A DNA stretch of 64,000 nt from Paenibacillus piri (GTDB taxonomy: Bacteria; Bacillota; Bacilli; Paenibacillales; NBRC-103111), in the NCBI RefSeq assembly GCF_004354045.1, contig NZ_SMRT01000016.1:1-64000 (forward strand), given 5' to 3'. The position numbers and the translations under genes are program-made. Every line of letters starts with the position of its first letter. The first letter of the stretch is position 1. The notes under the pieces are model-generated. The model saw only the letters and a program-made list of their open reading frames with translations. It ran no database searches and was not told where the DNA came from. This document shows positions 11,684 through 20,318 of this stretch, piece by piece.

Positions 11684-12682
11684 TTAAAATGAAACGGCAT
11701 AATGAAAATCGATCGACCGGGTCATCGCATCGACAATATCAATAATGTGGCTGGATTGTTTCAGGGATGAATAATCGGGCGCCGATTGTTCGGCGATAAG
11801 ATGGCAGTATGCGCTCAGCTGCTCGTAAAGCGCGGCGGATACATGCCTTTGAAGCTGATCATTCGCCGCAACCGTAGCGGATTGCCTGGCCCAAGGGTCC
11901 CCGACCAAATAAGAGATGTCCCCGGTATCGATGGTCAGACTTCCCTTATCGCCAATAATCTCCAGGGAGCCGCGGGTCAGCGGGCTGCTTTCATCCGCGC
12001 TTGTCCAAACGTTGGACATGGTACCGGCCACTCCGTTACCGAATGCAAAGTCGAAACGTTCGATATTGCGCACGCCATCCGCGAACGGCTTGGACCCGAA
12101 TGCCTGCATGCTCTTCAACCGGTTCGCCCCAGCCAACCAGAAGGCCAAATCCAGATCGTGCACAAGCATTTCATAATAAGTGGGGAGACGGTGATACAGC
12201 TTCAGCAGCGCTTCGCTGCGCGATCGCGTAAATACAAGCTGCTCCAGCCGCCCGATTCGCTCCTCGCGTATCGCTTTAGACAGCTTGGCGTATGGCTCCA
12301 AAAAGCGGTTTAACCGTACGATCAGAAGCTGCCGGCGGTTTTGCACCGCCATCTTCCACATTTCATGCGCAGCGGCTGGATTCGTCGCTATCGGCTGATC
12401 GAGCACAACATGTTTGCCGCTCTTCAGCGCGGTAACGACGGGTATAAAATGCGCGCGCTCATGCGTCGTTATACTGAGCAGATCCAAGTCGCACCCGTTC
12501 AGCATGTCGTTGATGCCCGTATACTTGCGGTTAAGGCCATAACGGCCGGCTGCTTCATCCAGCCTGTCGCGATTCGAATCGCATACAGCGACTACCTCCG
12601 CATGCGGGATCGAAAGATATGCCTTAAGATGGCATTCTCCCCAGCTGCCGGCACCAACGATACCTACTTTTACTTTTTTCAT
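11684..12682 (-). CDS. Gfo/Idh/MocA-family protein with altered catalytic residues
   Basis: The N-terminal Rossmann fold has the nucleotide-binding motif GIVGAGSWG (about 7-15), and the C-terminal alpha/beta domain fits the Gfo/Idh/MocA family, which oxidises or reduces sugars and cyclitols with NAD(P). The protein has 332 residues, a usual length. Its EKP motif, which holds the catalytic Lys, reads DQPIA, with Gln at 96. The Asp normally four residues before the catalytic His is Glu171, while His175 is kept. The nucleotide may still bind, but classical dehydrogenase chemistry is doubtful. It follows two ABC permease genes on the same strand. Confidence 0.9.
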   Translation of the reverse strand: MKKVKVGIVGAGSWGECHLKAYLSIPHAEVVAVCDSNRDRLDEAAGRYGLNRKYTGINDMLNGCDLDLLSITTHERAHFIPVVTALKSGKHVVLDQPIATNPAAAHEMWKMAVQNRRQLLIVRLNRFLEPYAKLSKAIREERIGRLEQLVFTRSRSEALLKLYHRLPTYYEMLVHDLDLAFWLAGANRLKSMQAFGSKPFADGVRNIERFDFAFGNGVAGTMSNVWTSADESSPLTRGSLEIIGDKGSLTIDTGDISYLVGDPWARQSATVAANDQLQRHVSAALYEQLSAYCHLIAEQSAPDYSSLKQSSHIIDIVDAMTRSIDFHYAVSF

Positions 12683-12723
12683 GTGATGGTCTCTTCTCCT
12701 CTAGGTTGTTTGGACGCTTCGCC

Positions 12724-13563
12724 TTACTTGATTGCCCCGGCTGTAAGACTGTTGATCATAAATTTTTGAAGAAAAATAAAAATGACGGAAACCGGCAGCG
12801 TTGCAATCAGAGAAGCCGCCATCAAGTCGTTCCACTCGATTTTGTTCAGCGATACCAGCTGTCCGACACCTACCGGAATGGTCTTCATGTTCTCGGATGA
12901 CATTAAAATAACGGCAAACAAATATTCGTTCCAGCCGACAATGAAGCTATATATGGCGGTTGCCACTACCCCTGGCAGCGCCAGCGGTAGGATGATCTGC
13001 CAAAAGGTGCGGAATTTGCTGCAGCCGTCAATGGACGCGGCCTGATCCAGCTCTTTGGAGATCGTGTCGAAATACCCGAGCATCATCCATGAGCAGATCG
13101 GGATGGTGAACGTAATGTACGTCACGATCAAGCCAAGAAGCGTATTGATAAGTCCAAGCTGGGTCATAATCTTGTACATCGGGATCAGCAGCATAATTGA
13201 AGGAAACATTTGCGTCACCAGCAAAAAGGTTAAATACGTCCCTTTTCCGCGAAAATGAAATCTCGAGGTGCCGAACCCCGCCAAGGTCGAAAATAGAAGT
13301 GACACAACGGTCGCCCCAATAACGACAATCAAACTGTTTGCAAAATAGGTGCCGAACGGATAATCCGACCAAATCCGCTTAAATGCATCGACAGTAGGAT
13401 GTCCAGGCAGCCATTGCGGAGGCGTCGAAAACGTGTCCTCAGGCGATTTCAGCGAAGTCGAAATCATCCATAATACGGGAACCAGCACCGCTAACGATGC
13501 GATCAGCAGCACCAGGTATGTGACGATGTCCCCCATGCTCCCCCGAAGCTTATTTCGTTTCAT
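12724..13563 (-). CDS. Carbohydrate ABC transporter permease (MalG type)
   Basis: This integral membrane protein has six hydrophobic segments. The cytoplasmic EAA loop reads ELDQAASIDGCSKFRTFWQI and should contact an ATPase. The N-terminal SLKSPEDTFSTPPQWLP and C-terminal SLTAGAIK are hallmarks of the MalG branch (CUT1). I chose the ATG at 13563, with AGGAGG about ten bases upstream, giving 279 residues; it overlaps the preceding permease gene by 14 bases. No ATPase gene is in the operon, as is common in Bacilli, where one MsmK-like ATPase serves many importers. Confidence 0.93.
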   Translation of the reverse strand: MKRNKLRGSMGDIVTYLVLLIASLAVLVPVLWMISTSLKSPEDTFSTPPQWLPGHPTVDAFKRIWSDYPFGTYFANSLIVVIGATVVSLLFSTLAGFGTSRFHFRGKGTYLTFLLVTQMFPSIMLLIPMYKIMTQLGLINTLLGLIVTYITFTIPICSWMMLGYFDTISKELDQAASIDGCSKFRTFWQIILPLALPGVVATAIYSFIVGWNEYLFAVILMSSENMKTIPVGVGQLVSLNKIEWNDLMAASLIATLPVSVIFIFLQKFMINSLTAGAIK

Positions 13564-14434
13564 CCGACAACAACCTCCTGTACACAAAACTGATCAGAAA
13601 ACAGATCAGAAACACGATAAAAGCCAATGCCGAAGCCTGACCGAAACGGAAATCGGTAAACGCCAGCTTGAATATATCGATGCTTACGACGCTTGTCGCA
13701 TTGACCGGACCTCCCTGCGTCAGCAATTCAATAATCGTAAAATGCTTAAACCACCAGATCGTCTCCAATACGAGGGTTGTACCAAGTACCGTCTTCAAGC
13801 TCGGAAGCGTAATATGCAAAAACGACTGCCATTTGGTAGCCCCGTCCATTTCGGCCGCTTCGTACAGGTCTTCGGAAATCGATTGGAGTCCCGCCAAGAC
13901 GAAGATCAGCACAAGCGGGTACCCTTTCCAGACGGCGACAAAAACTACGGCTAACAGCGCATAGGATGCAGTACTCAGCCATGCTATCGGTTCGGATATA
14001 AGATGGGCGGACACAAGCACGTGATTGACCAATCCGTAAATAGGGTCGAACATCCATTTCCAGAGCAAGGCCACGACAACCTCGGGAAACAGCCAAGGGA
14101 GAATGAGAATGAGACGAAATATAGCTCTCCCTTTAATCTTTCTGTTCAACAGCACGGCGAGCAGCGTTCCAACAATAAAATTGCCCGCCACAACCATGAT
14201 CGTGAATTTAAACGTGAGAAGCACTTTATCCAAAAAGTCACGTTCCGTGACAGCCTGCCAGTAGTACTTAAAGCCGACAAAATTCCAACGATTCATCAGA
14301 TTCGTATCAAACATACTTACAAAAAAACCGTAGGCAATCGGGTAGGCTATTACCAGCAGCATCATAATGGCAGAGGGCAGAATAAACCCGTATCCGGCCC
14401 TCTGATTGCGTGAAAAGTAATTATTCACCGACAC
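13550..14434 (-). CDS. Carbohydrate ABC transporter permease (MalF type)
   Basis: Six membrane segments and the EAA motif DLYEAAEMDGATKWQSFLHI mark it as the MalF-type partner of the next permease; the two should form the channel of a sugar-type importer. It has 294 residues from a GTG at 14434. A second GTG two codons later has a better-spaced GGGG ribosome site and may be the true start. It follows the binding-protein gene by 11 bases and overlaps the MalG-type gene. The imported solute is not known. Confidence 0.93.
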   Translation of the reverse strand: MSVNNYFSRNQRAGYGFILPSAIMMLLVIAYPIAYGFFVSMFDTNLMNRWNFVGFKYYWQAVTERDFLDKVLLTFKFTIMVVAGNFIVGTLLAVLLNRKIKGRAIFRLILILPWLFPEVVVALLWKWMFDPIYGLVNHVLVSAHLISEPIAWLSTASYALLAVVFVAVWKGYPLVLIFVLAGLQSISEDLYEAAEMDGATKWQSFLHITLPSLKTVLGTTLVLETIWWFKHFTIIELLTQGGPVNATSVVSIDIFKLAFTDFRFGQASALAFIVFLICFLISFVYRRLLSDETK

Positions 14435-14445
14435 TTCCCCTTCCC

Positions 14446-15765
14446 TTACTTCTGGTTCTGCTTAATCTCCCCGCGAATGATTTCAGCCGCCTTCTTACCC
14501 GCTTCGTCCGCACCCGTTTTACTGGTCAGTACGGATTGATAGGCTACGCCGACCGCGGTCTGTACCTTGGAAAAGAACGGAACGACAGGCTGCTGGAAAG
14601 CATATTTCTGCGCTTCGATAAACCCTTTGTATTCAGGGGAGTTCAGAAGCGGTGAATCGTTTGTTTCCGTACGGGTAGGCATACGCCCCGTTCCTTCAAA
14701 AAACTTCAACGCATTTTCCTTGTTCAGCAAAAACTTCAAATATTGAACTGCGGCTTCTTTATGCTTGCTTTGCTCCGAAATGGAAAAGCCGAAGGAGCTT
14801 AGCGCCGATGCATGTGTCACCTTCATGGGAACGGGAACGGCACCGATTTTGCCTTTCAGGTTCGGATTTTTCTCAATCACGCCGCCGATTCCGTGTGAGC
14901 CGGTAATCATCATGCCGATCTTCTCGTTGCCCATCAGCGTGACAACGTCCGCATAGGCGCTCTGAACCGCGCCGGGCTGCACCACCTGATATTTGTTCAC
15001 CAGGTCGCCGAAAAATTGCAGCGCCTCCGCGGCTTGCGGCGTATCCATCTCCGTGACCCATTTGCCGCTGGCGTCCTGCTTCAGCTCGCTGGCGCCAAAG
15101 CTGTGCAAAATCGGCATAAACCGGTACGTGCCGGAACTGTTGTTCGTACCTACCATGCCGAATCCCCACTGGTCGGCTTTTCCGTCACCGTCTTTATCCT
15201 TCGTCAGCTTCTGGGCGACATGGATGAACTCGTCCCATGTCGTCGGCGGCTTCAGTCCTTCGGCTTCAAGCCAATCCATCCGGTACAGCAATGCAAGCGG
15301 TGTCGTAAACCATGGCGCAAACTGCAGCTTGCCGTCAATCGTCGCTTCCTCCAGCACTTTGGGGTTAAACCCTTGGACATAATCTTTGCCGAGCAGCTCC
15401 GTTAAATTCGCTGTAATTCCCATATCATTGGCTGTCGAGTAAAAATCCGGCGTATTGACGAAAATATCCGGGAGCTGGTTGCCGGTGGCCAATGTCGTTA
15501 TTTTGGTAAATGCGTCATTCGTTGAAGTGCCCATAAATTCAATCTTAATATTCGGGTTTTGCTTCATAAACTCGTCTGCAAGCTGCTGTTCAATAACGCC
15601 CGCAGGTTTTTCGACAATCGTTGACGACAAAACTTTCAAGGTGACAGGTCCCTCCGATTGGCCGCCGTTCGCCGTGGAAGAGGAGCTGCCGCATGCGGAT
15701 AGGAACAAAGTAAGGCAAGATAGTGTGCTGAGCATCGTTACTGTTGTTTTTTTGTTTTTTATCAT
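14446..15765 (-). CDS. Sugar-type solute-binding lipoprotein of the catabolic operon
   Basis: The signal sequence ends in a lipobox LSAC (Cys25) followed by a Ser/Gly-rich linker, so the mature protein should be lipid-anchored outside the cell. The rest has the family 1 pattern, including DEFMKQNPNIKIEFMG, TTLATGNQLPDIFVN and the CUT1-like WDEFIHVAQKL. The 439 residues are full length. The ATG has GGGAGGG eight bases upstream. It is the first gene of the operon and lies divergent to the AraC regulator, the usual arrangement for an inducible sugar uptake system. Confidence 0.93.
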   Translation of the reverse strand: MIKNKKTTVTMLSTLSCLTLFLSACGSSSSTANGGQSEGPVTLKVLSSTIVEKPAGVIEQQLADEFMKQNPNIKIEFMGTSTNDAFTKITTLATGNQLPDIFVNTPDFYSTANDMGITANLTELLGKDYVQGFNPKVLEEATIDGKLQFAPWFTTPLALLYRMDWLEAEGLKPPTTWDEFIHVAQKLTKDKDGDGKADQWGFGMVGTNNSSGTYRFMPILHSFGASELKQDASGKWVTEMDTPQAAEALQFFGDLVNKYQVVQPGAVQSAYADVVTLMGNEKIGMMITGSHGIGGVIEKNPNLKGKIGAVPVPMKVTHASALSSFGFSISEQSKHKEAAVQYLKFLLNKENALKFFEGTGRMPTRTETNDSPLLNSPEYKGFIEAQKYAFQQPVVPFFSKVQTAVGVAYQSVLTSKTGADEAGKKAAEIIRGEIKQNQK

Positions 15766-15838
15766 GATTTGAACCCTCCCGTTTGTACGTGTTTATATCA
15801 TTTGCCCTAGTGACTGCGTCTCCTTGCATAAGTCGAGG

Positions 15839-15868
15839 TTGGAGCCAGTCCGGCTTTCAGGGTATAAT
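15839..15868 (+). promoter_or_regulatory. Possible promoter of the AraC-family gene
   Basis: A TTGGAG (15839-15844), an 18-base spacer and a perfect TATAAT (15863-15868) point toward the regulator, giving a leader of about 110 bases. The intergenic region 15766-15983 must also hold the promoter of the divergent catabolic operon. For that strand I see only a TATAAA without a good -35, as expected for an AraC-activated promoter. Confidence 0.4.
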
Positions 15869-15983
15869 GGCTTATATGAAGGATAGCTTAAGTCATTCTC
15901 CGAAAACCATCCCATTTTGTCATAACAATTTATACTTTTTTAGTTAAGAGCCTGGAAAAGCCGGTCAAAAGGAGACTTACACC

Positions 15984-16856
15984 ATGCAATATTTATTTCA
16001 GCTCTCAAGGGTTTACAATGCCGTACATCTAATCTCCATCCAGCATTCCAGCGCGGAACAAGGATGGGAATTTCCGAATCACCGCCATACGATCCTCGAG
16101 TTTAAATATTGCATCAAGGGCCGAATCGAGCACAAAATAAACGGAAAAACCTATATCACCAATCAAGGCGACTCGGTCATCATGAAAGCCGGCGTTTATC
16201 ACCAAATGAAGGTGCTGGAGGATTGCGAATTTTTCGGGTTTCATTTTGACATGGAAATGCCGACGGTTTATTCGATTTTTCAATCCATTCCCGATCCGTT
16301 CATTCCCGCGAATCTTGGAGGTTTCATCAAGCAGTGGGTCAATCAGTTTATGTCCGATTTTGGTAGCGATTTCTCACAGCTGCATCACCTGCCGCAAACA
16401 ACGGTCCACTACTCGGTTGAAAACAATTTGAAAATTCTTAAAATGCATTCCAGCTTTGTCGAATTTATCTCCTCGCTTGCCAAATTTTATTACGAACCGT
16501 CACAAGTGCTCGATGATGTCGTTCACTCATCCCATTTATACATTGCCCATCAAACTGCGTTTGAATTAAACAACACGGAGCAATACGATCTGCAGATCGG
16601 CGAAATCGCTCTCAAGCTGAACGTGCATCGCAGTCATATTACCAATTGCTTTAAAGAAGTGTATGGCGTCACGCCCAAGCAATATTTGCTGCAGCTGCGC
16701 ACGCAAAAAGCAAAGCAGTATTTGCTGGAAACCAACCTGACAGTAGAGGATATCGCGGATAAACTATCGTTTTCATCAACCGCCCATTTTACCAAGTTTT
16801 TCGCCAAACAAACGGGAAGCTCTCCGTCCCACTACCGTGCAAAAAGGGAAATGTAA
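15984..16856 (+). CDS. AraC-family regulator with N-terminal cupin
   Basis: The N-terminal part has a cupin-like sensing domain (HRHTILEFKYCIKGRIEH, INQGD-like turn, MKAGVYHQM). The last 100 residues carry two helix-turn-helix motifs of the AraC/XylS type, with IGEIALKLNVHRSHITNCFK and the signature VEDIADKLSFSSTAHFTKFF. The protein has 290 residues, with AGGAGA upstream of the ATG. It is divergent from the binding-protein/permease/creatininase operon and is its likely activator, sensing the transported compound or a product. That role is inferred from position. Confidence 0.92.
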   Translation: MQYLFQLSRVYNAVHLISIQHSSAEQGWEFPNHRHTILEFKYCIKGRIEHKINGKTYITNQGDSVIMKAGVYHQMKVLEDCEFFGFHFDMEMPTVYSIFQSIPDPFIPANLGGFIKQWVNQFMSDFGSDFSQLHHLPQTTVHYSVENNLKILKMHSSFVEFISSLAKFYYEPSQVLDDVVHSSHLYIAHQTAFELNNTEQYDLQIGEIALKLNVHRSHITNCFKEVYGVTPKQYLLQLRTQKAKQYLLETNLTVEDIADKLSFSSTAHFTKFFAKQTGSSPSHYRAKREM

Positions 16857-16914
16857 GCTCGGGATTTACTCCTAAGTCTGTAGCCGCGGCAGTCATTTCC
16901 TCGACTGGACGGTG

Positions 16915-16942
16915 TTGACAAGCGGCGGCAAAATATTTTATT
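16915..16942 (+). promoter_or_regulatory. Possible promoter for the RidA-family gene
   Basis: A perfect TTGACA (16915-16920), 16 bases, and TTTATT (16937-16942) point rightward. This would give a leader of about 220 bases that includes one copy of the dispersed repeat. The remainder of 16857-17169 holds nothing else I recognise. Confidence 0.4.
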
Positions 16943-17044
16943 GTTAGAACCACTGCAGGGGAGCGTCACACGAAAACCCGGAAAAAAACCAATTTGGCAA
17001 CGACGGGTTAAAAGGTAAACAAATGCTGCCCCGGCTCCGCCGCT

Positions 17045-17129
17045 CAAGGATAAACGGCTTCGCCGTCCTTCAGGAACGAGCGCGTTTGTCAAGGTTGTGT
17101 GAAGCAAAGTATAAAATCTTATACTTTCT
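17045..17129 (+). repeat. Dispersed intergenic repeat, copy A (full length)
   Basis: This is the longest copy of the family. In order it has GGATAAAC, the hairpin ACGGC-TTC-GCCGT, GAGCGCGTTTGTCAAGG, TTGTG, GAAGC, and a terminal 9-base-pair hairpin AAAGTATAA / TTATACTTT. Related copies lie at 22351, 38872, 39822, 48744, 50261 and 58430. It lies just before the ribosome site of the RidA-family gene, so it would be in that gene's 5' leader. Confidence 0.85.
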
Positions 17130-17169
17130 ATTCAACCGGAAAAATCAACGAACTTGGGAGGATGTTTAC

Positions 17170-17631
17170 ATGGGAGTTATTTCGGATCGTTTGAAACAAT
17201 TGGGGATTGTTCTGCCTGAACCGCTGCCGCCGGTAGCCATTTATGTTCCGGCCGTCACGGTGAACAACCTGGTCTACACATCGGGAAATGACTGCCGCAT
17301 TGACGGCCGTCTCATGTACGAGGGAAAGGTCGGAATCGATCTGACGATCGAACAGGGCCAGCAAGCTTCACGGCAAACGATGATCAACCTGCTGGCAGTG
17401 CTGCAGGCTCATCTGGGTGATTTGGACCGCGTGGAAAGAATCATCAAACTGCTTGCATTCGTAAACAGCGCGCCGGGCTTTGCCGAACAGCCTTATGTAA
17501 TCAACGGGGCTTCCGGATTGCTGGAAGAAGTGTTCGGAGAAGCCGGCAAGCACGCCCGTTCCGCTATCGGCACATCGGACTTGCCGTTCCATACGCCTGT
17601 CGAAATTGAGATGATCGTGCAAATCAAATAA
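17170..17631 (+). CDS. RidA/YjgF-family protein (long subgroup)
   Basis: This 153-residue protein belongs to the trimeric RidA superfamily, whose founding members hydrolyse reactive enamine/imine intermediates made by PLP enzymes. It is about 25 residues longer than classical RidA and fits the subgroup with an N-terminal extension (VISDRLKQLGIVLPEP). The conserved C-terminal block ARSAIGTSDLPFHTPVEIEM keeps the Arg usually needed for substrate carboxylate binding, but the Glu context differs from archetypal RidA, so the enzymatic role is not certain. The ATG at 17170 has a GGGAGGA site eight bases upstream. A bidirectional terminator follows. Confidence 0.88.
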   Translation: MGVISDRLKQLGIVLPEPLPPVAIYVPAVTVNNLVYTSGNDCRIDGRLMYEGKVGIDLTIEQGQQASRQTMINLLAVLQAHLGDLDRVERIIKLLAFVNSAPGFAEQPYVINGASGLLEEVFGEAGKHARSAIGTSDLPFHTPVEIEMIVQIK

Positions 17632-17660
17632 CCCCCGAAGACATGAATTTGCATATGAAA

Positions 17661-17705
17661 AGACGCTCCCATCCCCACTTCAATCGTGGTTTTGGGAGCG
17701 TCTTT
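17661..17705. terminator. Bidirectional terminator between convergent genes
   Basis: An 11-base-pair stem AGACGCTCCCA / TGGGAGCGTCT is followed by TTT on the plus strand and TTTT on the minus strand. It serves both the RidA-family gene and the Gld-type ABC operon, whose last gene ends at 17809. Confidence 0.85.
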
Positions 17706-17808
17706 GCACATAGCCCAGGACGAATTCACTAGCCTGCATTCCTCTTTTAGACAAGCCCTGTTGTCGTGAACTCTAAAACCGTGAGGATGCGCTGCCAAGG
17801 TATGGAAG

Positions 17809-18837
17809 CTACTTCGTCTGCGGCTGAGCCGGGGCAGCCGGTGCCGGATTGGCAGGCGCCTCACCCGTAGGCGGTTGTGCCGGAGCTCCCGGAGCCGGAT
17901 TCGCCGCCGCGTCGGGCGTCGGCGTTTCCTTTCCCTTGTCGGCCAGCTCTTGAATCGCCGTAACCGGCAGAGCGTAGGCCCATGGCGAGCCTTCCTTCAC
18001 CACCCATACAAAATCTTGCTGAACCTTGCCCTGATAGACGGCGGTCTGCTCCTTTTTGGAGGCGTCGACCGTCTTCAGCTCGATCCGCAGCTCCGGCGCG
18101 TCCAGCTTGATTTCGCCGGCCGGCTTGGCCGCCTGATCGGTGGCCAGAAATTGCAGCGTGTCGAGATAAGAGCCCGCGTCCGCTCCCTTCACGACCTGCT
18201 CGCCTAATTTCCAATCCGATTCGTACGATTTTTTGTCCGCATCCGATTTGGTCAGCATCCATTTCTGCCCTTTCCAATCCACGCTCAAGCTGCGTACGTC
18301 GTCATAATCGAACTTGATCGGGCTTTTTTCCATAAATTCGATCTGCTTTTTGGCCAGCAGCTGCAGTTGGGAATCGCTCAGCTGGAATACTTCCTTCGAA
18401 CCGTTCGTCATTGCATAGCTGAAGCCTTGAATCGCTGTCGCATTGCCGAGACTGACCGTATGGGACTCGCCGTTTTTCAGATTTACCGTGAGCTGCAGGC
18501 CCGGCTTATCCAGTCCGAATTGAGCCAGATCGGACGGATTCGCGTCAACCGTCTGCTCCTTGCTTAACGAATTGAACGATTCCACCCAGTTGTCGGCGCT
18601 GTAACCGTCAAGCGGAATGGCGGACGGCTTGGTCATGGCCCATTGGCCATCCTTATGCTGCAGCTCGATTTCCATATCGGTCGATTTGATCGTAAAACTT
18701 GCCACCTCATCCTTGTTCACTTTTACAAGCGCTGCGGCAGGAGGCTTCGTTTCCTTAAAGAAGTCTTTGCTGGACGCGTACCAGAAGCCGCCGATACATA
18801 TGATGACAAGCAAAAGTGTCGGAATCAGCCGTTTCAT
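17809..18837 (-). CDS. DUF4340 protein of the Gld-type ABC operon
   Basis: This protein has one N-terminal membrane anchor (RLIPTLLLVIICIGGFWYA) and an extracytoplasmic region of repeated beta-rich modules (VASFTIKSTDMEIELQHKDG; VRSLSVDWKGQKWMLTKSD) that match DUF4340. The last 40 residues are rich in Pro, Ala and Gln (PAQPPTGEAPANP), perhaps a wall-spanning or flexible tail. I used the ATG at 18837, whose ATGA overlaps the stop of the GldG-like gene, giving 342 residues; this suggests coupled translation. In other bacteria DUF4340 proteins accompany GldG-like proteins. Its biochemical role is unknown. Confidence 0.85.
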   Translation of the reverse strand: MKRLIPTLLLVIICIGGFWYASSKDFFKETKPPAAALVKVNKDEVASFTIKSTDMEIELQHKDGQWAMTKPSAIPLDGYSADNWVESFNSLSKEQTVDANPSDLAQFGLDKPGLQLTVNLKNGESHTVSLGNATAIQGFSYAMTNGSKEVFQLSDSQLQLLAKKQIEFMEKSPIKFDYDDVRSLSVDWKGQKWMLTKSDADKKSYESDWKLGEQVVKGADAGSYLDTLQFLATDQAAKPAGEIKLDAPELRIELKTVDASKKEQTAVYQGKVQQDFVWVVKEGSPWAYALPVTAIQELADKGKETPTPDAAANPAPGAPAQPPTGEAPANPAPAAPAQPQTK

Positions 18838-20222
18838 CCTTTTCTCCTCCTCCACCAAATCGTTCCGCCGACGATGAGGAAGAGCAGCGGGAACAGCAGA
18901 ACCGTGCCGTAAAAGATCGAATTGGCCTGGCTGTTCGTAATCATGGCTTGCTTGATCGCATCGCCTTCGCGCGGACGGATCGTCACTTGATCTTTTTGCT
19001 CCTGCAGCCAGCCGACGCTGTTCAGCGCAAAATCGCGGTTGCCCTGCTGCTGGATCACATTGTCGACGAGGAAGGAGGAACCGCCCAATACAACCGCCTT
19101 CGGCTTGTTTTCCTTCGTCTCCACAACATATCCCAAGTTCAGCGGGCCTTTGATGTCTTTATCGTCCTTGACCGTACGGCTTTTCATCAGCGTCTCGATG
19201 TCGGTTTCCCCGTATGCATTTTCGGTCGTCTTCAAAATGACCGTAGCCGGGAAGTCTTCTACCGGCTTATCCGAGCTCAGTGTAACCGCCAGATTCATCA
19301 TCGTCAGCAGGTTGTAGTCCTGCAGCTTTTTCGTAATGTCGTGGTATCCGTATTCCGGGATGATCGTCAGCGGATCGAACAGCTGGCTTTGCTTTGGCTC
19401 GATCGCAACCGCATGCTGATCTTGAATGCCGTACTGGGACAAGAGACTGTCGATATTTTTCCATTGGGTCGCCATATCCTTGTTAAAGCCCAATGCCATA
19501 TACAGTTTGCCCTTGCCCTTCAAGTATTCCTTGATCACTTCGGTTTCCTTGTCGCTAATATCGGATTGCGGCCCGATGATGAACAAAACCTCGGCGTCGT
19601 CGGGAATTTTACCCTCGCGCAGCAGATTCAGCTCCGTTACCTCATAATTTTCGCCTTCCAGCCCGCTCCGCCACAGGTTCAGCTGGGTCAGCGGGATTTC
19701 GCTATGGCCCGACAGGAAATAAATTTTGCTCTTTTCCTTCGCGTTTAAATTGACCAGCGCCTGCGTCAGCTTCTCTTCCCCGCTGAATTTATACTCGCCC
19801 TGCTGCTGCCCGGGAATAAACATGTCCGCATAATACAGCGTCTTTTTCACGGCGCCGCTCTCGACCACCAGCGTTCCCGACGGATCGACATCATACTGTT
19901 TGGCCAACCCCGGCTGCTTGATAATGTCGAATTGGTCGAAAACGATTTTTCCGTTGCGCTTCTTGTATTCCTGAACCAATTCCTCCACCTGGCGCTTAAT
20001 ATAAGGATCCGTCCGGTCGCTCGTCAAGGAAATCAGATGCACGTCTTTATCAAGCGCCTTCAACGTCTCCGTTGTTTTGTCGGATAGCGTAAACTTTTTA
20101 TTTTGCGTCAAATCGATCTGCAGACTTTTCGTGGAGTTGAGAAAAATCGTCAGAACGATAAAAATGCCGATCACCGCAAGGGATAACACAACGGCATTCG
20201 TACCGCGAATCCACTTATTCAA
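18834..20222 (-). CDS. GldG-like ABC transporter auxiliary protein
   Basis: The protein has an N-terminal membrane segment (AVVLSLAVIGIFIVLTIFL), a large extracytoplasmic region with IDLTQNKKFTLSDKTTETL, typical of GldG/ABC_transp_aux proteins, a YFLSGHSEIPL motif, and a C-terminal membrane segment (FYGTVLLFPLLFLIVGGTIW) followed by Arg/Lys. It has 462 residues. The start is TTG with AGGGGG nine bases upstream. It follows the permease gene by 96 bases and overlaps the DUF4340 gene. In Bacteroidetes GldA, GldF and GldG form an ABC complex needed for gliding; in Bacilli the exported or extracted substrate is not known. Confidence 0.88.
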   Translation of the reverse strand: MNKWIRGTNAVVLSLAVIGIFIVLTIFLNSTKSLQIDLTQNKKFTLSDKTTETLKALDKDVHLISLTSDRTDPYIKRQVEELVQEYKKRNGKIVFDQFDIIKQPGLAKQYDVDPSGTLVVESGAVKKTLYYADMFIPGQQQGEYKFSGEEKLTQALVNLNAKEKSKIYFLSGHSEIPLTQLNLWRSGLEGENYEVTELNLLREGKIPDDAEVLFIIGPQSDISDKETEVIKEYLKGKGKLYMALGFNKDMATQWKNIDSLLSQYGIQDQHAVAIEPKQSQLFDPLTIIPEYGYHDITKKLQDYNLLTMMNLAVTLSSDKPVEDFPATVILKTTENAYGETDIETLMKSRTVKDDKDIKGPLNLGYVVETKENKPKAVVLGGSSFLVDNVIQQQGNRDFALNSVGWLQEQKDQVTIRPREGDAIKQAMITNSQANSIFYGTVLLFPLLFLIVGGTIWWRRRKG

Positions 20223-20272
20223 AGCACTCTTCCCCCTTCGAGTTTTGCTCGTAGCCCGCCTGCCTCGGATGC

Positions 20273-20287
20273 GTAAACGGCGTTTAC
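20273..20287. repeat. Perfect inverted repeat in the permease-GldG gap
   Basis: GTAAACG and CGTTTAC flank one G. The palindrome is in the 96-base gap between the permease and GldG-like genes and could be an operator or a small RNA hairpin. It has no T-run, so it does not look like a terminator. Confidence 0.5.
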
Positions 20288-20318
20288 ACCGAGAACAAGA
20301 CGGTTACTTCAGCTTTCA

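Noticed and set aside
17023-17169. Upstream extension of the RidA-family frame
   Set aside because: The extension reads through a dispersed repeat copy; the ATG at 17170 has the ribosome site and matches the family start.
16857-17169. Riboswitch in the leader before the RidA-family gene
   Set aside because: I could not match any known riboswitch core; the structure present is explained by the dispersed repeat.
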